Assembly: GCF_000382045.1 (NCBI RefSeq)
Contig: NZ_KB907464.1
Location: 62,001 to 126,000 of the forward strand
Origin: Variovorax atrisoli 110B
GTDB taxonomy: Bacteria > Pseudomonadota > Gammaproteobacteria > Burkholderiales > Burkholderiaceae_C
Length of the DNA: 64,000 bases
Reading direction: 5' to 3'
Shown here: piece after piece, positions 18,512-26,444 of the stretch
Position numbering within the stretch: position 1 is the stretch's first letter
Layout: each line of letters opens with the position of its first letter
Made by a program: the position numbers and the translations under genes
Notes under the pieces: model-generated
What the model was told of the DNA's origin: nothing
Database searches by the model: none
Seen by the model: the letters and a program-made list of their open reading frames with translations, nothing else

Positions 18512-19354
18512 ATGCTGCGTTTCTGGTTGGCGCTGGCGGCGCTGTCGCTGCTCGGTGCCTGCGCACCTTTTCACCGGCCGCTGGCGGCCGCGGACCGCAA
18601 CAAGGTCGGCGAAGTCGACCTGCGCGTCGTCGTCGCGCAGGAGAGCTTCATGTTCTCGGCGCAGGCGCCCGGCGTGAGCGCGGCCACGGGCGGCGGGCTG
18701 ATCGGCGCGCTCATCGATTCTTCGGTGCAGCAGTCGCGCCAGAAGGACATGAGCGCCGAGGTGCAGGCCATCGTCGGCCCGCTGCTCGACTACGACTACC
18801 GCGCCGAGGCCGCCCGGGCGCTCGAGGCGCAGCTCGGGGAGCCGTCGACCTTTCCGCTGAAGATCCGCTCGGCGCAGCTGCTGCCGGCCATGCCGGCCAG
18901 GGCCGAACACGAGGCCCGCATCGCCGCCACGAAGAGCGGGCCGTCCTACATGGTGCTGTTGCTGCAGTACGCGCTGGAGCCCGGCCTGGGCGCCTTCACC
19001 ACGCGCACCTCGGCGCTGCTCTGGCAGGACGGCAGGAGCGAGCCCACCTACCGCGCCGCCGCCATCTTCCAGACGCCCGTAGGCGGCGTCGCGCGCGCCA
19101 CCGTTCTGCGCCGCCTCACCGCGGATGACGGGCAGGTGTTGCGCGGCATGATGCGCGAGTCGATGACGCAGACATTGCATGCGGTGGCGCTCGACCTCGC
19201 CGGCGCGCGCTCGGGGCCGGTGAAGACCGCGCGCTTCAACGTCAACGGCTCATGGGTGACGCTGGCCGGCCAGAGCTTCGACGAGCGTCCGGGCCGCGTG
19301 CTGTTCCGCGACCAGGATGGCGCGCTCTATTCGGTGAGGAGCGCTGCGCCATGA
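18512..19354 (+). CDS. Putative lipoprotein of unknown function
   Basis: A 280-residue protein with a lipobox LLGAC (residues 13-17), so it is likely exported and lipidated, then retained in the inner or outer membrane. The mature part is hydrophilic with a Gly-rich patch (GVSAATGGGLIGALIDSSVQ) that could insert in a membrane or bind a partner. I do not recognise a family. Its TGA stop overlaps the ATG of the next gene (ATGA), and that gene overlaps the next in the same way, so three proteins are made in a coupled series. The first gene probably sets the promoter, in the 137-base gap after the divergent ABC ATPase. Confidence 0.75.
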   Translation: MLRFWLALAALSLLGACAPFHRPLAAADRNKVGEVDLRVVVAQESFMFSAQAPGVSAATGGGLIGALIDSSVQQSRQKDMSAEVQAIVGPLLDYDYRAEAARALEAQLGEPSTFPLKIRSAQLLPAMPARAEHEARIAATKSGPSYMVLLLQYALEPGLGAFTTRTSALLWQDGRSEPTYRAAAIFQTPVGGVARATVLRRLTADDGQVLRGMMRESMTQTLHAVALDLAGARSGPVKTARFNVNGSWVTLAGQSFDERPGRVLFRDQDGALYSVRSAAP

Positions 19355-20040
19355 CGCCGCTGCTGCAAGCCTGGAGGCCGGCCGTCTTCCGCGCCCTGTG
19401 CATGCTCGGCGCCATGCCGGGCATCTCGCACGCGCTGACCGAGACCGAGCCGCTTCCCATGGTCTACGAGGCGGCACCCGAGCCGGCCGAGCGGCCCAAC
19501 AGCGCGCCCGCCCCGGCGCTGCGCGTGACGAGCGGCTGCACGCTGTACCTGCCGAGGATCGACGACACCCGCCTGAACAAGGCCAACGTCGGCAACCTGA
19601 CGCTCATGCTGCCGACGCTGCACGCCACGCCTGTGAAGGTGCAGTCCATCCGGGCCGGCGGCGATCCGGTCGAGTGGACGCGCAGTGCGCTGCAGTCCGC
19701 GAGCCGCTACGGCCTGCAGGTCGTGAGCGCAGTGCCGCCCTCCACCGGCGCCACGCGGCAGGCCACGGCCGAAGTCGCGCTGCGCCTGGCGCATTCGTGG
19801 TCGTCGGGCCTCAACCTCGTCTCGCACGTCGTGCTGCAGGCCAGCTTCCGCATGCCCGGCACCGAGGCCGTGGTGCGCCAGTACCACGGCATGGGCACGC
19901 GCGCCAACTGGGCCAACGGCAACGGCGAATTCATGTCGGTGCTCAACCTCGGCATGGAAGAGGCTGTGCGAGGCCTCGTCGTCGACGTGGCCGCGCTGTG
20001 CGACGGCAAACCCCTGCCCGCGAGGGCCCCCGCGCCATGA
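19351..20040 (+). CDS. Exported protein of unknown function
   Basis: A 229-residue protein with a likely signal (AVFRALCMLGAMPGISHA) and a soluble mature part containing SGCTLYLPRIDDTRLNKANVG. There are two cysteines in the mature part (SGCTLY and AALCDGK), which may form a disulfide. No family recognised. The ATG at 19351 overlaps the upstream stop by four bases (ATGA) and the gene ends in another ATGA. Both this and the upstream lipoprotein are exported, so they may form an envelope complex; this is inference from context only. Confidence 0.75.
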   Translation: MTPLLQAWRPAVFRALCMLGAMPGISHALTETEPLPMVYEAAPEPAERPNSAPAPALRVTSGCTLYLPRIDDTRLNKANVGNLTLMLPTLHATPVKVQSIRAGGDPVEWTRSALQSASRYGLQVVSAVPPSTGATRQATAEVALRLAHSWSSGLNLVSHVVLQASFRMPGTEAVVRQYHGMGTRANWANGNGEFMSVLNLGMEEAVRGLVVDVAALCDGKPLPARAPAP

Positions 20041-20621
20041 ACACGATCGCCCGGCAACCCAACAAGAGCAGGCTCGAACTGCACCTGACCTGCGGCGCGA
20101 TGCACGCCGCGCAGATCCCGTCCTTCGTCGAGGTCTGCGAGCAGGTCGGGCTCAAGCCGCTGCTTATCGACCTCGCCAACGGCGAGCAGAAGCAGCAGCC
20201 CATGGCCACCACCTGGCTGCGCGGCGACCTGGCAGAGGCCAAGGCCGAGGCAATGGCGCTCGCGCAATGGCTGGCCCGCGCGGGCATGGCGGTGCTGCGC
20301 GTGAAGGTCGAGGCGCCGATCGAGAGTCATGAGAGCCTTGAGTGGCCGAGCCAGTATTTCAGATGGCACGGCAAGCTGCGGTTGCGCGATGTCTCGGCGT
20401 TGCAGCAGCTGTGTGAAGAGCACGGTGCACGGCTTTCGCGCGACGACATCGGCGATGAACCCGATGTTCACGTAGTGACGCTGCGCAGCCACGAGCCGCT
20501 GGCCGGCTTCAAGGCGCGTGTCGCTGCCTTGGCCGCGCACCTGGATCGCGAAGGCTGGCCGCTGATGAAGCAGCATTCGCAGGTCTGCCTGCACGACAGC
20601 TCGCTGCACGCGGCCGCATGA
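20037..20621 (+). CDS. Cytosolic protein of unknown function with internal duplication
   Basis: A 194-residue protein with no signal peptide. Two halves look alike by eye: residues about 29-90 (CEQVGLKPLLIDL, TTWLRGDLAEAKAEAMALAQ, LARAGM) and about 119-180 (CEEHGARLSRDDI, VVTLRSHEPLAGFKARVAALAAHLDREG-W). This suggests duplication of a unit of about 70-75 residues. The family is not one I can name. It is the third gene of the ATGA-coupled series and its product stays inside the cell, unlike its two exported partners, so it may be a chaperone, kinase partner or regulator; none of this is shown. Confidence 0.72.
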   Translation: MNTIARQPNKSRLELHLTCGAMHAAQIPSFVEVCEQVGLKPLLIDLANGEQKQQPMATTWLRGDLAEAKAEAMALAQWLARAGMAVLRVKVEAPIESHESLEWPSQYFRWHGKLRLRDVSALQQLCEEHGARLSRDDIGDEPDVHVVTLRSHEPLAGFKARVAALAAHLDREGWPLMKQHSQVCLHDSSLHAAA

Positions 20622-20639
20622 CATCGCGGCCGCCGCCGC

Positions 20640-21530
20640 TCAAAGCCTGAGCCCCTCGAACTCCATCTTCATCCAATCGATGAACGCCCGCGTGCGCGCC
20701 GGCAGCAGCCTCGCATTCGGATAGATCACGCTCACCGGGCGCGGCGGCGGCTCGAAGTCTTCGAGCACCAGTTTCAGCCGGCCCTGTGCCACGTGGGGTA
20801 TCACCTGGTACGAGAAGAAGGTGCCGAAGCCCATGCCCGCCGCGCACGACTCGATGGCCGGCGCGAGGTGGTTGAACTCCAGCCGGGTGTCGGGCGTCAC
20901 GCCGATCGCCTTGCCGCCCTCGTAGAACTGCCACTGCGTCGGCGCGTCGACGCGGCCGCGCACGCACGGTGCGCCGTTCAGTTCGCGCGGGTGCATCGGC
21001 GTGCCGTGTCGCGCCAGGTAGTCGGGGCTCGCGACCAGCACGCGGCGGATGGTGCCCATGGTCTGTGCGACGAGCGACGAATCTTCCAGCGGGCTGATGC
21101 GGATGCCGACGTCGATGCCTTCCTCCAGCAGGTTCACCGTGCGGTCGTACAGCCGCACGCTGCAGCGCACCTTCTCGTAACGCTGCATGAAGCGAACGAT
21201 GGCGGGCGCCACGTACATGTGGCCGAAGAGCACCGGCGCGGTGATGGTGAGCTGGCCGGCGGGCTCGCGGGCCTCGGCCTTCAGCGCGAGGTCGGCGGCG
21301 TCGGCCGCGAGCAGCAGCTCGCGCGCGCTCGGCAGGTAGCTGCGCCCTTCCTCGGTGAGCGAGAGGCGACGCGTGGTGCGGTGGAAGAGGCGCACGCCCA
21401 GGTGGGCCTCCAGCGCGGCGAGCGAGCGCACCACGGCGGGCAGCGAGGTGCCCAGCGCCTCGGCGGCGCGAGTGAGGCTGCCCTGGTCGGCGATCTGGAC
21501 GAAGTTCTGCAGGGCTTTGAAGCGATCCAT
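20640..21530 (-). CDS. LysR-type transcriptional regulator
   Basis: A 296-residue LysR regulator. The helix-turn-helix is ALQNFVQIADQGSLTRAAEA-LGTSLPAVVRSLAALEAHLGVRLF with the wing RTTRRLSLTEEGRSYL. The effector domain shows GQLTITAPVLFGHMYVAPAI, a pattern of the large AaeR/CrgA-like subgroup that often regulates adjacent oxidoreductases. It diverges from the GST/oxidoreductase pair at 21647 and likely controls it. The gene ends 18 bases from the convergent unknown gene at 20621. Confidence 0.92.
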   Translation of the reverse strand: MDRFKALQNFVQIADQGSLTRAAEALGTSLPAVVRSLAALEAHLGVRLFHRTTRRLSLTEEGRSYLPSARELLLAADAADLALKAEAREPAGQLTITAPVLFGHMYVAPAIVRFMQRYEKVRCSVRLYDRTVNLLEEGIDVGIRISPLEDSSLVAQTMGTIRRVLVASPDYLARHGTPMHPRELNGAPCVRGRVDAPTQWQFYEGGKAIGVTPDTRLEFNHLAPAIESCAAGMGFGTFFSYQVIPHVAQGRLKLVLEDFEPPPRPVSVIYPNARLLPARTRAFIDWMKMEFEGLRL

Positions 21531-21567
21531 GGGTCGATTAAACCGGAAAACGCAGCAGTCAAATACA

Positions 21568-21589
21568 GGAATGGCTATTCATTCATTCC
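21568..21589. promoter_or_regulatory. Possible LysR-regulated site
   Basis: GGAATG (21568-21573) and CATTCC (21584-21589) form a 6-base inverted repeat 10 bases apart, in the region between the divergent lysR (start 21530) and gst (start 21647). Low confidence, since the sequence around it is repetitive ATTC. Confidence 0.3.
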
Positions 21590-21646
21590 ACGCAAGAGAG
21601 AAGAATCCAGCCCATGCCTCATCTCTTCACGGAAAAGGAATCGCCC

Positions 21647-22303
21647 ATGGCCGCCACCCGCCCCGCCCAGCCGATCAAGCTCTACGGCTCCTCCATCTCG
21701 GGCCACGTGCATCGCGTGCGCCTGTTCCTCACGATGCTCGGGCTGCCCTTCGAGAGCATCGAGCTCGACATGCGCAAGCGCGAGAACCGCACGCCCGAGT
21801 TCCTTGCGCGCAATCCCTTCGGCCAGGTGCCGGTGATCGAGGACGGCGATCTGACGCTGGCCGATTCCAACGCCATCCTGGTCTATCTCAACGAGCGCTA
21901 TTCGTCCGATCCGACGCGTTGGATGCCGCGCGACGCGGTCGGCGCGGCGCGCGTGCAGCGCTGGTTCTCGGTGGCGGCCGGTCCGCTGGCCTATGGCCCG
22001 GCGGCCGCGCGGGTCATGGTGCTGTTCGGCCATGCGACCGATCCGACGGAGACCGTCAAGCGCTCGCACGCGCTGCTCTCGGTGATGGAAACGCACCTGC
22101 AGCAGCAGCCCTTCCTTGCAGGCCCCGATGCCACGCTGGCCGACATCGCGAACTACGCCTACGTGGCGCATGCCCCCGAAGGCAGCGTGTCGCTCGACGG
22201 CTATCCGAGCGTGCGCGAGTGGCTGGCGCGCGTGGAAGCGCTGCCCGGCTTCGTGCCGATGGTGCGCACTCCCGTCGGACTCGCTGCGGAGGCCAAGTCA
22301 TGA
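21647..22303 (+). CDS. Glutathione S-transferase family protein
   Basis: A 218-residue GST. The thioredoxin-like N-terminal domain has KLYGSSISGHVHRVRLFLTM, the cis-Pro turn in GQVPVIEDGD and the Ser/Asp glutathione-binding pair in LADSNAILVYL (ADS-N). The C-terminal helical domain contains GPDATLADIANYAYV, the N-capping box of the family. The ATG at 21647 was chosen with AAGGAA upstream; an in-frame ATG at 21614 lacks a good site. Its stop is coupled by ATGA to the downstream oxidoreductase gene. Substrate unknown. Confidence 0.92.
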   Translation: MAATRPAQPIKLYGSSISGHVHRVRLFLTMLGLPFESIELDMRKRENRTPEFLARNPFGQVPVIEDGDLTLADSNAILVYLNERYSSDPTRWMPRDAVGAARVQRWFSVAAGPLAYGPAAARVMVLFGHATDPTETVKRSHALLSVMETHLQQQPFLAGPDATLADIANYAYVAHAPEGSVSLDGYPSVREWLARVEALPGFVPMVRTPVGLAAEAKS

Positions 22304-23292
22304 TCGCCGCGCCCTTCCATGCCGGCGAGCGCACGCTGCAGGCGCTGGCGGGCTCGCGCGAGCAGATGGAGGTCGCCGGGCCCCGCGTGATCCGCGACTA
22401 CATGCCCGACCAGCACCGCGAGTTCTTCTCGCTGCTGCCCTTCATCGTGGCCGGCAGTCTCGACGAAGAGCTGCAGCCCTGGGCCAGCGTGCTCGCGGGG
22501 CCCACAGGCTTCGTGCACTCGCCCGATGCCACGCACCTGCGCATCGACGCGCTGCCGGCTGCCGGCGACCCGCTCATCGGCCAGCTGAAGCAGGGCGCCA
22601 CGCTGGGCCTTCTCGGCATCCAGCCGCACACGCGGCGGCGCAACCGCATGAACGGAACCGTGGAGGCGCTCGATGCGGCGGGCTTCAGCGTCGCGGTGCA
22701 GCAGAGCTTCGGCAACTGCCCGCGCTACATCCAGGCGCGCGAGCCGGAGTTCGTCGCGCCGCGCGCTGCCGATGCGGCTCCCGCGCAATGGCTCGACAGG
22801 CTGGACCTTGCCGCGCACCGCCTCATCGGCAGCGCCGACACGCTGTTCATCGCCACCGCCTACCCCGACGAAGCCGCGGCGGGCGACGGGGCCGACGCGA
22901 GCTCGCACGGCGTCGACGTGTCGCATCGCGGCGGCCGCCCGGGCTTCGTGCGCATCGACGGCGACGACACGCTCATCCTGCCGGACTTCAACGGCAACCG
23001 CTTCTTCAACACGCTGGGCAACCTCGCGGTGCATCCGCGCGCGGGCCTGCTCTTCGTCGACTTCGACAGCGGCGACCTGCTGCACGTGGCGGCCACCGCC
23101 GAGATCGTGTGGAACGGACCCGAGGTGGATGCCTTCGAAGGCGCCGAGCGGCTGGTGCGCTTCCACGTCACGCACGCGCTGCGCCGTCCGGGTGCGCTGC
23201 CGCTGCGCTGGGGCGACGCGCAGCTGTCGCCGCACCTCGCGGGCACGGGTCAGTGGAACACGGGGATGCGGCCGTTGACCGACGGGCGGTAG
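22300..23292 (+). CDS. Pyridoxamine 5'-phosphate oxidase-like flavin-binding protein
   Basis: A 330-residue protein in the PNPOx-like split-barrel group. The second half shows HRGGRPGFVRIDGDDTLILP and FNGNRFFNTLGNLAVHPRAG, close to the FMN-binding pattern of these oxidoreductases, which are often annotated as ferredoxin/pyridoxamine oxidase-like. The first half (residues 30-160) contains a separate similar barrel-like section with QPWASVLAGPTGFVHS, so it may be a tandem. It is translated from an ATGA overlap with gst. Together with the GST and the divergent LysR it looks like a small redox-response unit. Its end overlaps the convergent P450 gene by 43 bases. Confidence 0.78.
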   Translation: MIAAPFHAGERTLQALAGSREQMEVAGPRVIRDYMPDQHREFFSLLPFIVAGSLDEELQPWASVLAGPTGFVHSPDATHLRIDALPAAGDPLIGQLKQGATLGLLGIQPHTRRRNRMNGTVEALDAAGFSVAVQQSFGNCPRYIQAREPEFVAPRAADAAPAQWLDRLDLAAHRLIGSADTLFIATAYPDEAAAGDGADASSHGVDVSHRGGRPGFVRIDGDDTLILPDFNGNRFFNTLGNLAVHPRAGLLFVDFDSGDLLHVAATAEIVWNGPEVDAFEGAERLVRFHVTHALRRPGALPLRWGDAQLSPHLAGTGQWNTGMRPLTDGR

Positions 23293-24428
23293 CTCCAGCC
23301 GCGCAGGCGCTGTGCGTCGAGGTCGGCTGCATGCTGCTGCAGCAGCGTGTGGAGGCTGGCCGCCGCCAGCGTGCAGGCCAGCGCCTGTCCCGGGCAGGCG
23401 TGCATGCCGTGGCCGAAGCCGAGCATGCGGCGGCGCTCCCGCATCGGCATGAACCGGTCGGGCTCGGTGTTGAACGCCGGATCGCGGTTGGCCGATGCCA
23501 GCAGCACCAGCACCGTGTCGCCTGCAGCCACGTCGGTGCCGGCGATGGTGACGGCCTCGGCGGCGAAGCGCCGCGTGTTCTGCACCGAGGGATCGTGGCG
23601 CGCGGTTTCCTCGACGATGGCTTGCAGTCCATTGCGCGTGCGGGCCGAGGGCAACAGCGATGGCTCGCGCATCAGAGAGATCAAGCTGTTGCCGACCAGG
23701 CCAGCCGTGGCGTCGCAGGTCTGCGAGAGCAGGCCCGCGAGGTTCGCGAGCAGCGAGCGCGAGGTGAGCGCATCGCCGGAGCCCTCGGCCAGCACCGCTG
23801 CGAGCAGCGTGCCGTGACGCGGCGCATTGCCGGCTGCCAGCGCTTCGAAGCGCGTCATCAGCTGCGCAGCCGCCGTGCTCGCGCGCTGCAGCTGCTCGGG
23901 CGTGGAAAGCGGCGAGAGGCAGGCCACGAAGTCGCGCATCCACCGGTCCACCTGCGGCAGCGCATCGTCCGCGAAGCCGAGCAGGTGGGCGACGGACTGC
24001 ACAGGCATCGAGAACAACGCCTCGGAAGGCGGCTGCTGCTGCGCCAGCACGCGCTGCGCCACCTGCAGCGTTGACGCGTAGACCGCATCCAGGTCCAGCC
24101 CTGCGAGCGCGCGCTGCAGCGCAGGCCTGTGCGCCTGGTGCGCGGCGCCGTCGTTCATGCGGACGAGGTGGCCGAACACCTCGCCGGCGGGGCTGCCCAT
24201 GATGGCGCGCGGCACGGGCTCCGCGGCCGGCCGCACGCGCAGGGCGCCGTGGGCCTGCAGCACCTGCTCGATCACGTCGGCACGACTCGCGACCCACAGG
24301 CGCAGCTGCGCGTTCCATGCGAGCGCCGGTCCGTCGCGAAGGGCTGCGTAGTAAGGATAGGGATCTGCATGCGTGGCAGCCGCGACCGGATCTGCGGGCA
24401 TGGCGGAGAGCGTGGGGCTTGGGTTCAT
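23250..24428 (-). CDS. Cytochrome P450
   Basis: A 392-residue soluble bacterial P450. The heme ligand is Cys345 in FGHGMHACPGQALA. The K-helix ExxR is in EETARHDP, and the oxygen-activation helix is at TCDATAGLVGNSL, where the usual Ala-Gly-x-Glu/Asp-Thr order is altered, so catalysis may be unusual. Length fits a class I, redoxin-dependent enzyme, but no ferredoxin or ferredoxin reductase is adjacent. ATG at 24428 was chosen; the frame continues to 24461. An ArsR regulator diverges 82 bases away, suggesting control by it. Confidence 0.9.
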   Translation of the reverse strand: MNPSPTLSAMPADPVAAATHADPYPYYAALRDGPALAWNAQLRLWVASRADVIEQVLQAHGALRVRPAAEPVPRAIMGSPAGEVFGHLVRMNDGAAHQAHRPALQRALAGLDLDAVYASTLQVAQRVLAQQQPPSEALFSMPVQSVAHLLGFADDALPQVDRWMRDFVACLSPLSTPEQLQRASTAAAQLMTRFEALAAGNAPRHGTLLAAVLAEGSGDALTSRSLLANLAGLLSQTCDATAGLVGNSLISLMREPSLLPSARTRNGLQAIVEETARHDPSVQNTRRFAAEAVTIAGTDVAAGDTVLVLLASANRDPAFNTEPDRFMPMRERRRMLGFGHGMHACPGQALACTLAAASLHTLLQQHAADLDAQRLRGWSYRPSVNGRIPVFH

Positions 24429-24510
24429 GGCGCCAGTGTGCTGTCGAAGCTGCCGCCACACTTCGCCCGTGAACGAAGTATGGCGTGTGCCGCCGTCTTA
24501 GGATGGGCGC

Positions 24511-25206
24511 ATGGACGACACCCTTTCATCCGCCGCCGACTTCCAGCTCGCCCGACTGGCCGGGGCCATCGCCGAGCCGGCGCGCGCCCGCATGCTGAGC
24601 TGCCTGATGGACGGCCACGCACGCACCGCCACCGAGCTCGCCACCGTCGCCGAGGTGGCCGCCTCCACCGCCAGCGCGCACCTCGCCCGGTTGAAGGAAG
24701 AACGACTGGTCGACGTGCTGGTGCAGGGCAAGCACCGCTACTTCCGCCTCGCCAGCGACGACGTCGCCTCGGCGCTTGAAAGCCTGATGGTGGTGGCCGG
24801 CACTCCACGCACACCCGAGTTCAGGCCCAGCACGCCCAGCCGCCTGCGCAGCGCGCGCACCTGCTACGACCACATGGCGGGCACGGCCGGCGTCGCGCTG
24901 CACGACCGGCTGCACGCCCATGGCTGGCTCAGCGGCCTGCAGAGCGGCTCGTACGAACTCACGCCCGAAGGTGCGATCGCGCTGGAGAGCCTGGGCGTGA
25001 AGATCGACGAGGTGCGCCGCTCCCGCCGCCGCTTCGCCTGCGCCTGCCTCGACTGGAGCGAGCGCCGCCCGCACCTGGGCGGCGCGCTGGGCGCGGCATG
25101 GCTGCAGCTGTCGCTGAAGCGCGGGTGGGTGCGGCAGGAGCTGGATGGGCGCGCGCTCACGTTGACGCCGAAGGCGCAGCGCGAGATGCCGGAACTCTTC
25201 GCCTGA
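24511..25206 (+). CDS. ArsR-family transcriptional regulator
   Basis: A 231-residue regulator, longer than typical ArsR (about 100 residues). Winged helix: IAEPARARMLSCLMDGHART, then ATELATVAEVAASTASAHLARL (recognition helix), wing VQGKHRYFRLASDDVASALE. The extra C-terminal part, from about residue 110, includes a second helix-rich stretch with CYDHMAGTAGVALHDRLH and RFACACLDWSERRPHLGG, characteristic of the YczG-like group. Cysteines in ACACLDW may bind metal or respond to redox, though no metal site is proven. It diverges from the P450 gene and is the natural candidate to control it. Confidence 0.9.
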   Translation: MDDTLSSAADFQLARLAGAIAEPARARMLSCLMDGHARTATELATVAEVAASTASAHLARLKEERLVDVLVQGKHRYFRLASDDVASALESLMVVAGTPRTPEFRPSTPSRLRSARTCYDHMAGTAGVALHDRLHAHGWLSGLQSGSYELTPEGAIALESLGVKIDEVRRSRRRFACACLDWSERRPHLGGALGAAWLQLSLKRGWVRQELDGRALTLTPKAQREMPELFA

Positions 25207-25213
25207 ACGAGCA

Positions 25214-25300
25214 GGGGCTACCGGCTGCAAGGCTCCGCGATATCCCCCTGGGAAGGGGCAAGGCGTGCGCGACACGAAGTGCGCGAAGCCTGGCGGTCAG
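25214..25300 (-). repeat. 3'-end repeat R1, copy 3, degenerate (after Bug gene)
   Basis: Lies 6 bases past the Bug stop, between two convergent genes. Preserves GCCAGGCTTCGCGCACTTCG and the following TCGCGCACGCC but the two hairpin segments are altered (CCCCTTCCCAGGGGG and AGCCTTGCAGCCGG). Confidence 0.7.
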
Positions 25301-25306
25301 CCCGCC

Positions 25307-26320
25307 TCAGGCCTTGAGCTTGAGCAGATAGATCAGTGGCCCGGCCATCGCCGTGTCGGTCTCGAGGAAGTTCTCGAATTCCTTGCCTTCCAGCCAGAAC
25401 GGGTCCCAGTTGTTCTGCTTGACGGTTTTCTGCCACAGATCGGTGGCGGTGGCGCGCTTCACCACGGTCAGCAGGGCGGTCTTGCGGTACGGCGGCACCT
25501 TGCGGCCGGTGAGCACGCCGCGCCAGTTGGCGAGGTCGGCGTCCACGCCCTGCTCGCGCACCGAGGCGATGCCCTGGAACGGCCGCTTCGACGACACGCC
25601 GATGGCGCGCAGCTTGCCATTGGCGATGCTCTCGGCGAACTCGCTGTAGCCCGAGATGCCTGCTGCGGCCTTGCCGCTTTCCAGCGCCTCGACCACCTCC
25701 GCGCCGCCGGGGTGCGCCTGGTAGACCAGCGACTGCGAGGCCTCGGCCACGCGCGCCAGCATGCCGGCATACATGTGGTCCACGCCGCCGGCCGAACCGC
25801 CTGCGATGACGGTGTTGGCCGCGTCCGCGTGCAGCTGCGTGATCAGGTCCTTCGGCGTCTTGATGGGGGAGTCGGCCTTGACCGCGATCACCTCGTAGTC
25901 GCTGGTGAGGCGGGCGATGGGCGCCATGCTGGCCATGGTGACCGCCGGCTTCTGCAGGGCCACCGCGCCGACCATGACCATGCCGCTCATCAGCAGGGTG
26001 TCGGGGTCGGCGTCGTATTTCTCGACATACTTGGCCAGGCCGATGGTGCCGCCCTTGCCGCCGACGTTCTCGTAGACCACGCTGCCGACCGCGCCCGACG
26101 CCAGCATGGCGGCGCCCAGCGCACGGCCCGTCTGGTCCCAGCCGCCGCCTTCGTTGGCGGGGATCACGATGCGCAGCCGGTTGCTCAGCGGCGCGTCGGC
26201 GGCGTGCGCGGAGCGCGGCCACAGCGCGGCGTGTCCTGCGCCGGCTGCCGCGGCCGAGGCCGCGATCCATGCAGAGAAACTGCGACGGGAAATGGGGGGA
26301 ACGGAGCGCGACTGGGTCAT
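25307..26320 (-). CDS. Bug/TctC family periplasmic solute receptor, Tat signal
   Basis: A 337-residue receptor for carboxylate-type solutes. The N-terminus has an ISRRSFSAWIAASAAAAGAG twin-arginine-like signal (SRRSF) ending near SAHAAD, so export may be folded. The mature part has RLRIVIPANEGGGWDQTGRA, a ENVGGKGGTIGLAKYV motif and ALESGKAAAGISGYSEFAE, as in the family. ATG at 26320 follows a GGAAAGAAG site. No transporter membrane genes are near. It is an isolated receptor between the P450/ArsR region and amn, and its terminal repeat (R1 copy 3) lies directly 3'. Confidence 0.9.
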   Translation of the reverse strand: MTQSRSVPPISRRSFSAWIAASAAAAGAGHAALWPRSAHAADAPLSNRLRIVIPANEGGGWDQTGRALGAAMLASGAVGSVVYENVGGKGGTIGLAKYVEKYDADPDTLLMSGMVMVGAVALQKPAVTMASMAPIARLTSDYEVIAVKADSPIKTPKDLITQLHADAANTVIAGGSAGGVDHMYAGMLARVAEASQSLVYQAHPGGAEVVEALESGKAAAGISGYSEFAESIANGKLRAIGVSSKRPFQGIASVREQGVDADLANWRGVLTGRKVPPYRKTALLTVVKRATATDLWQKTVKQNNWDPFWLEGKEFENFLETDTAMAGPLIYLLKLKA

Positions 26321-26444
26321 CTTCTTTCCGGTTGTCGTGGGATAGACCGGATGATGTCCGCGAAACGCGCCGATCAGGCGTGCCCGCGGGCAGGACAAAC
26401 CCTGAGGCCCGGCCCTGGTCGCGGGCCTGCTGGAGCCGTTCTTC

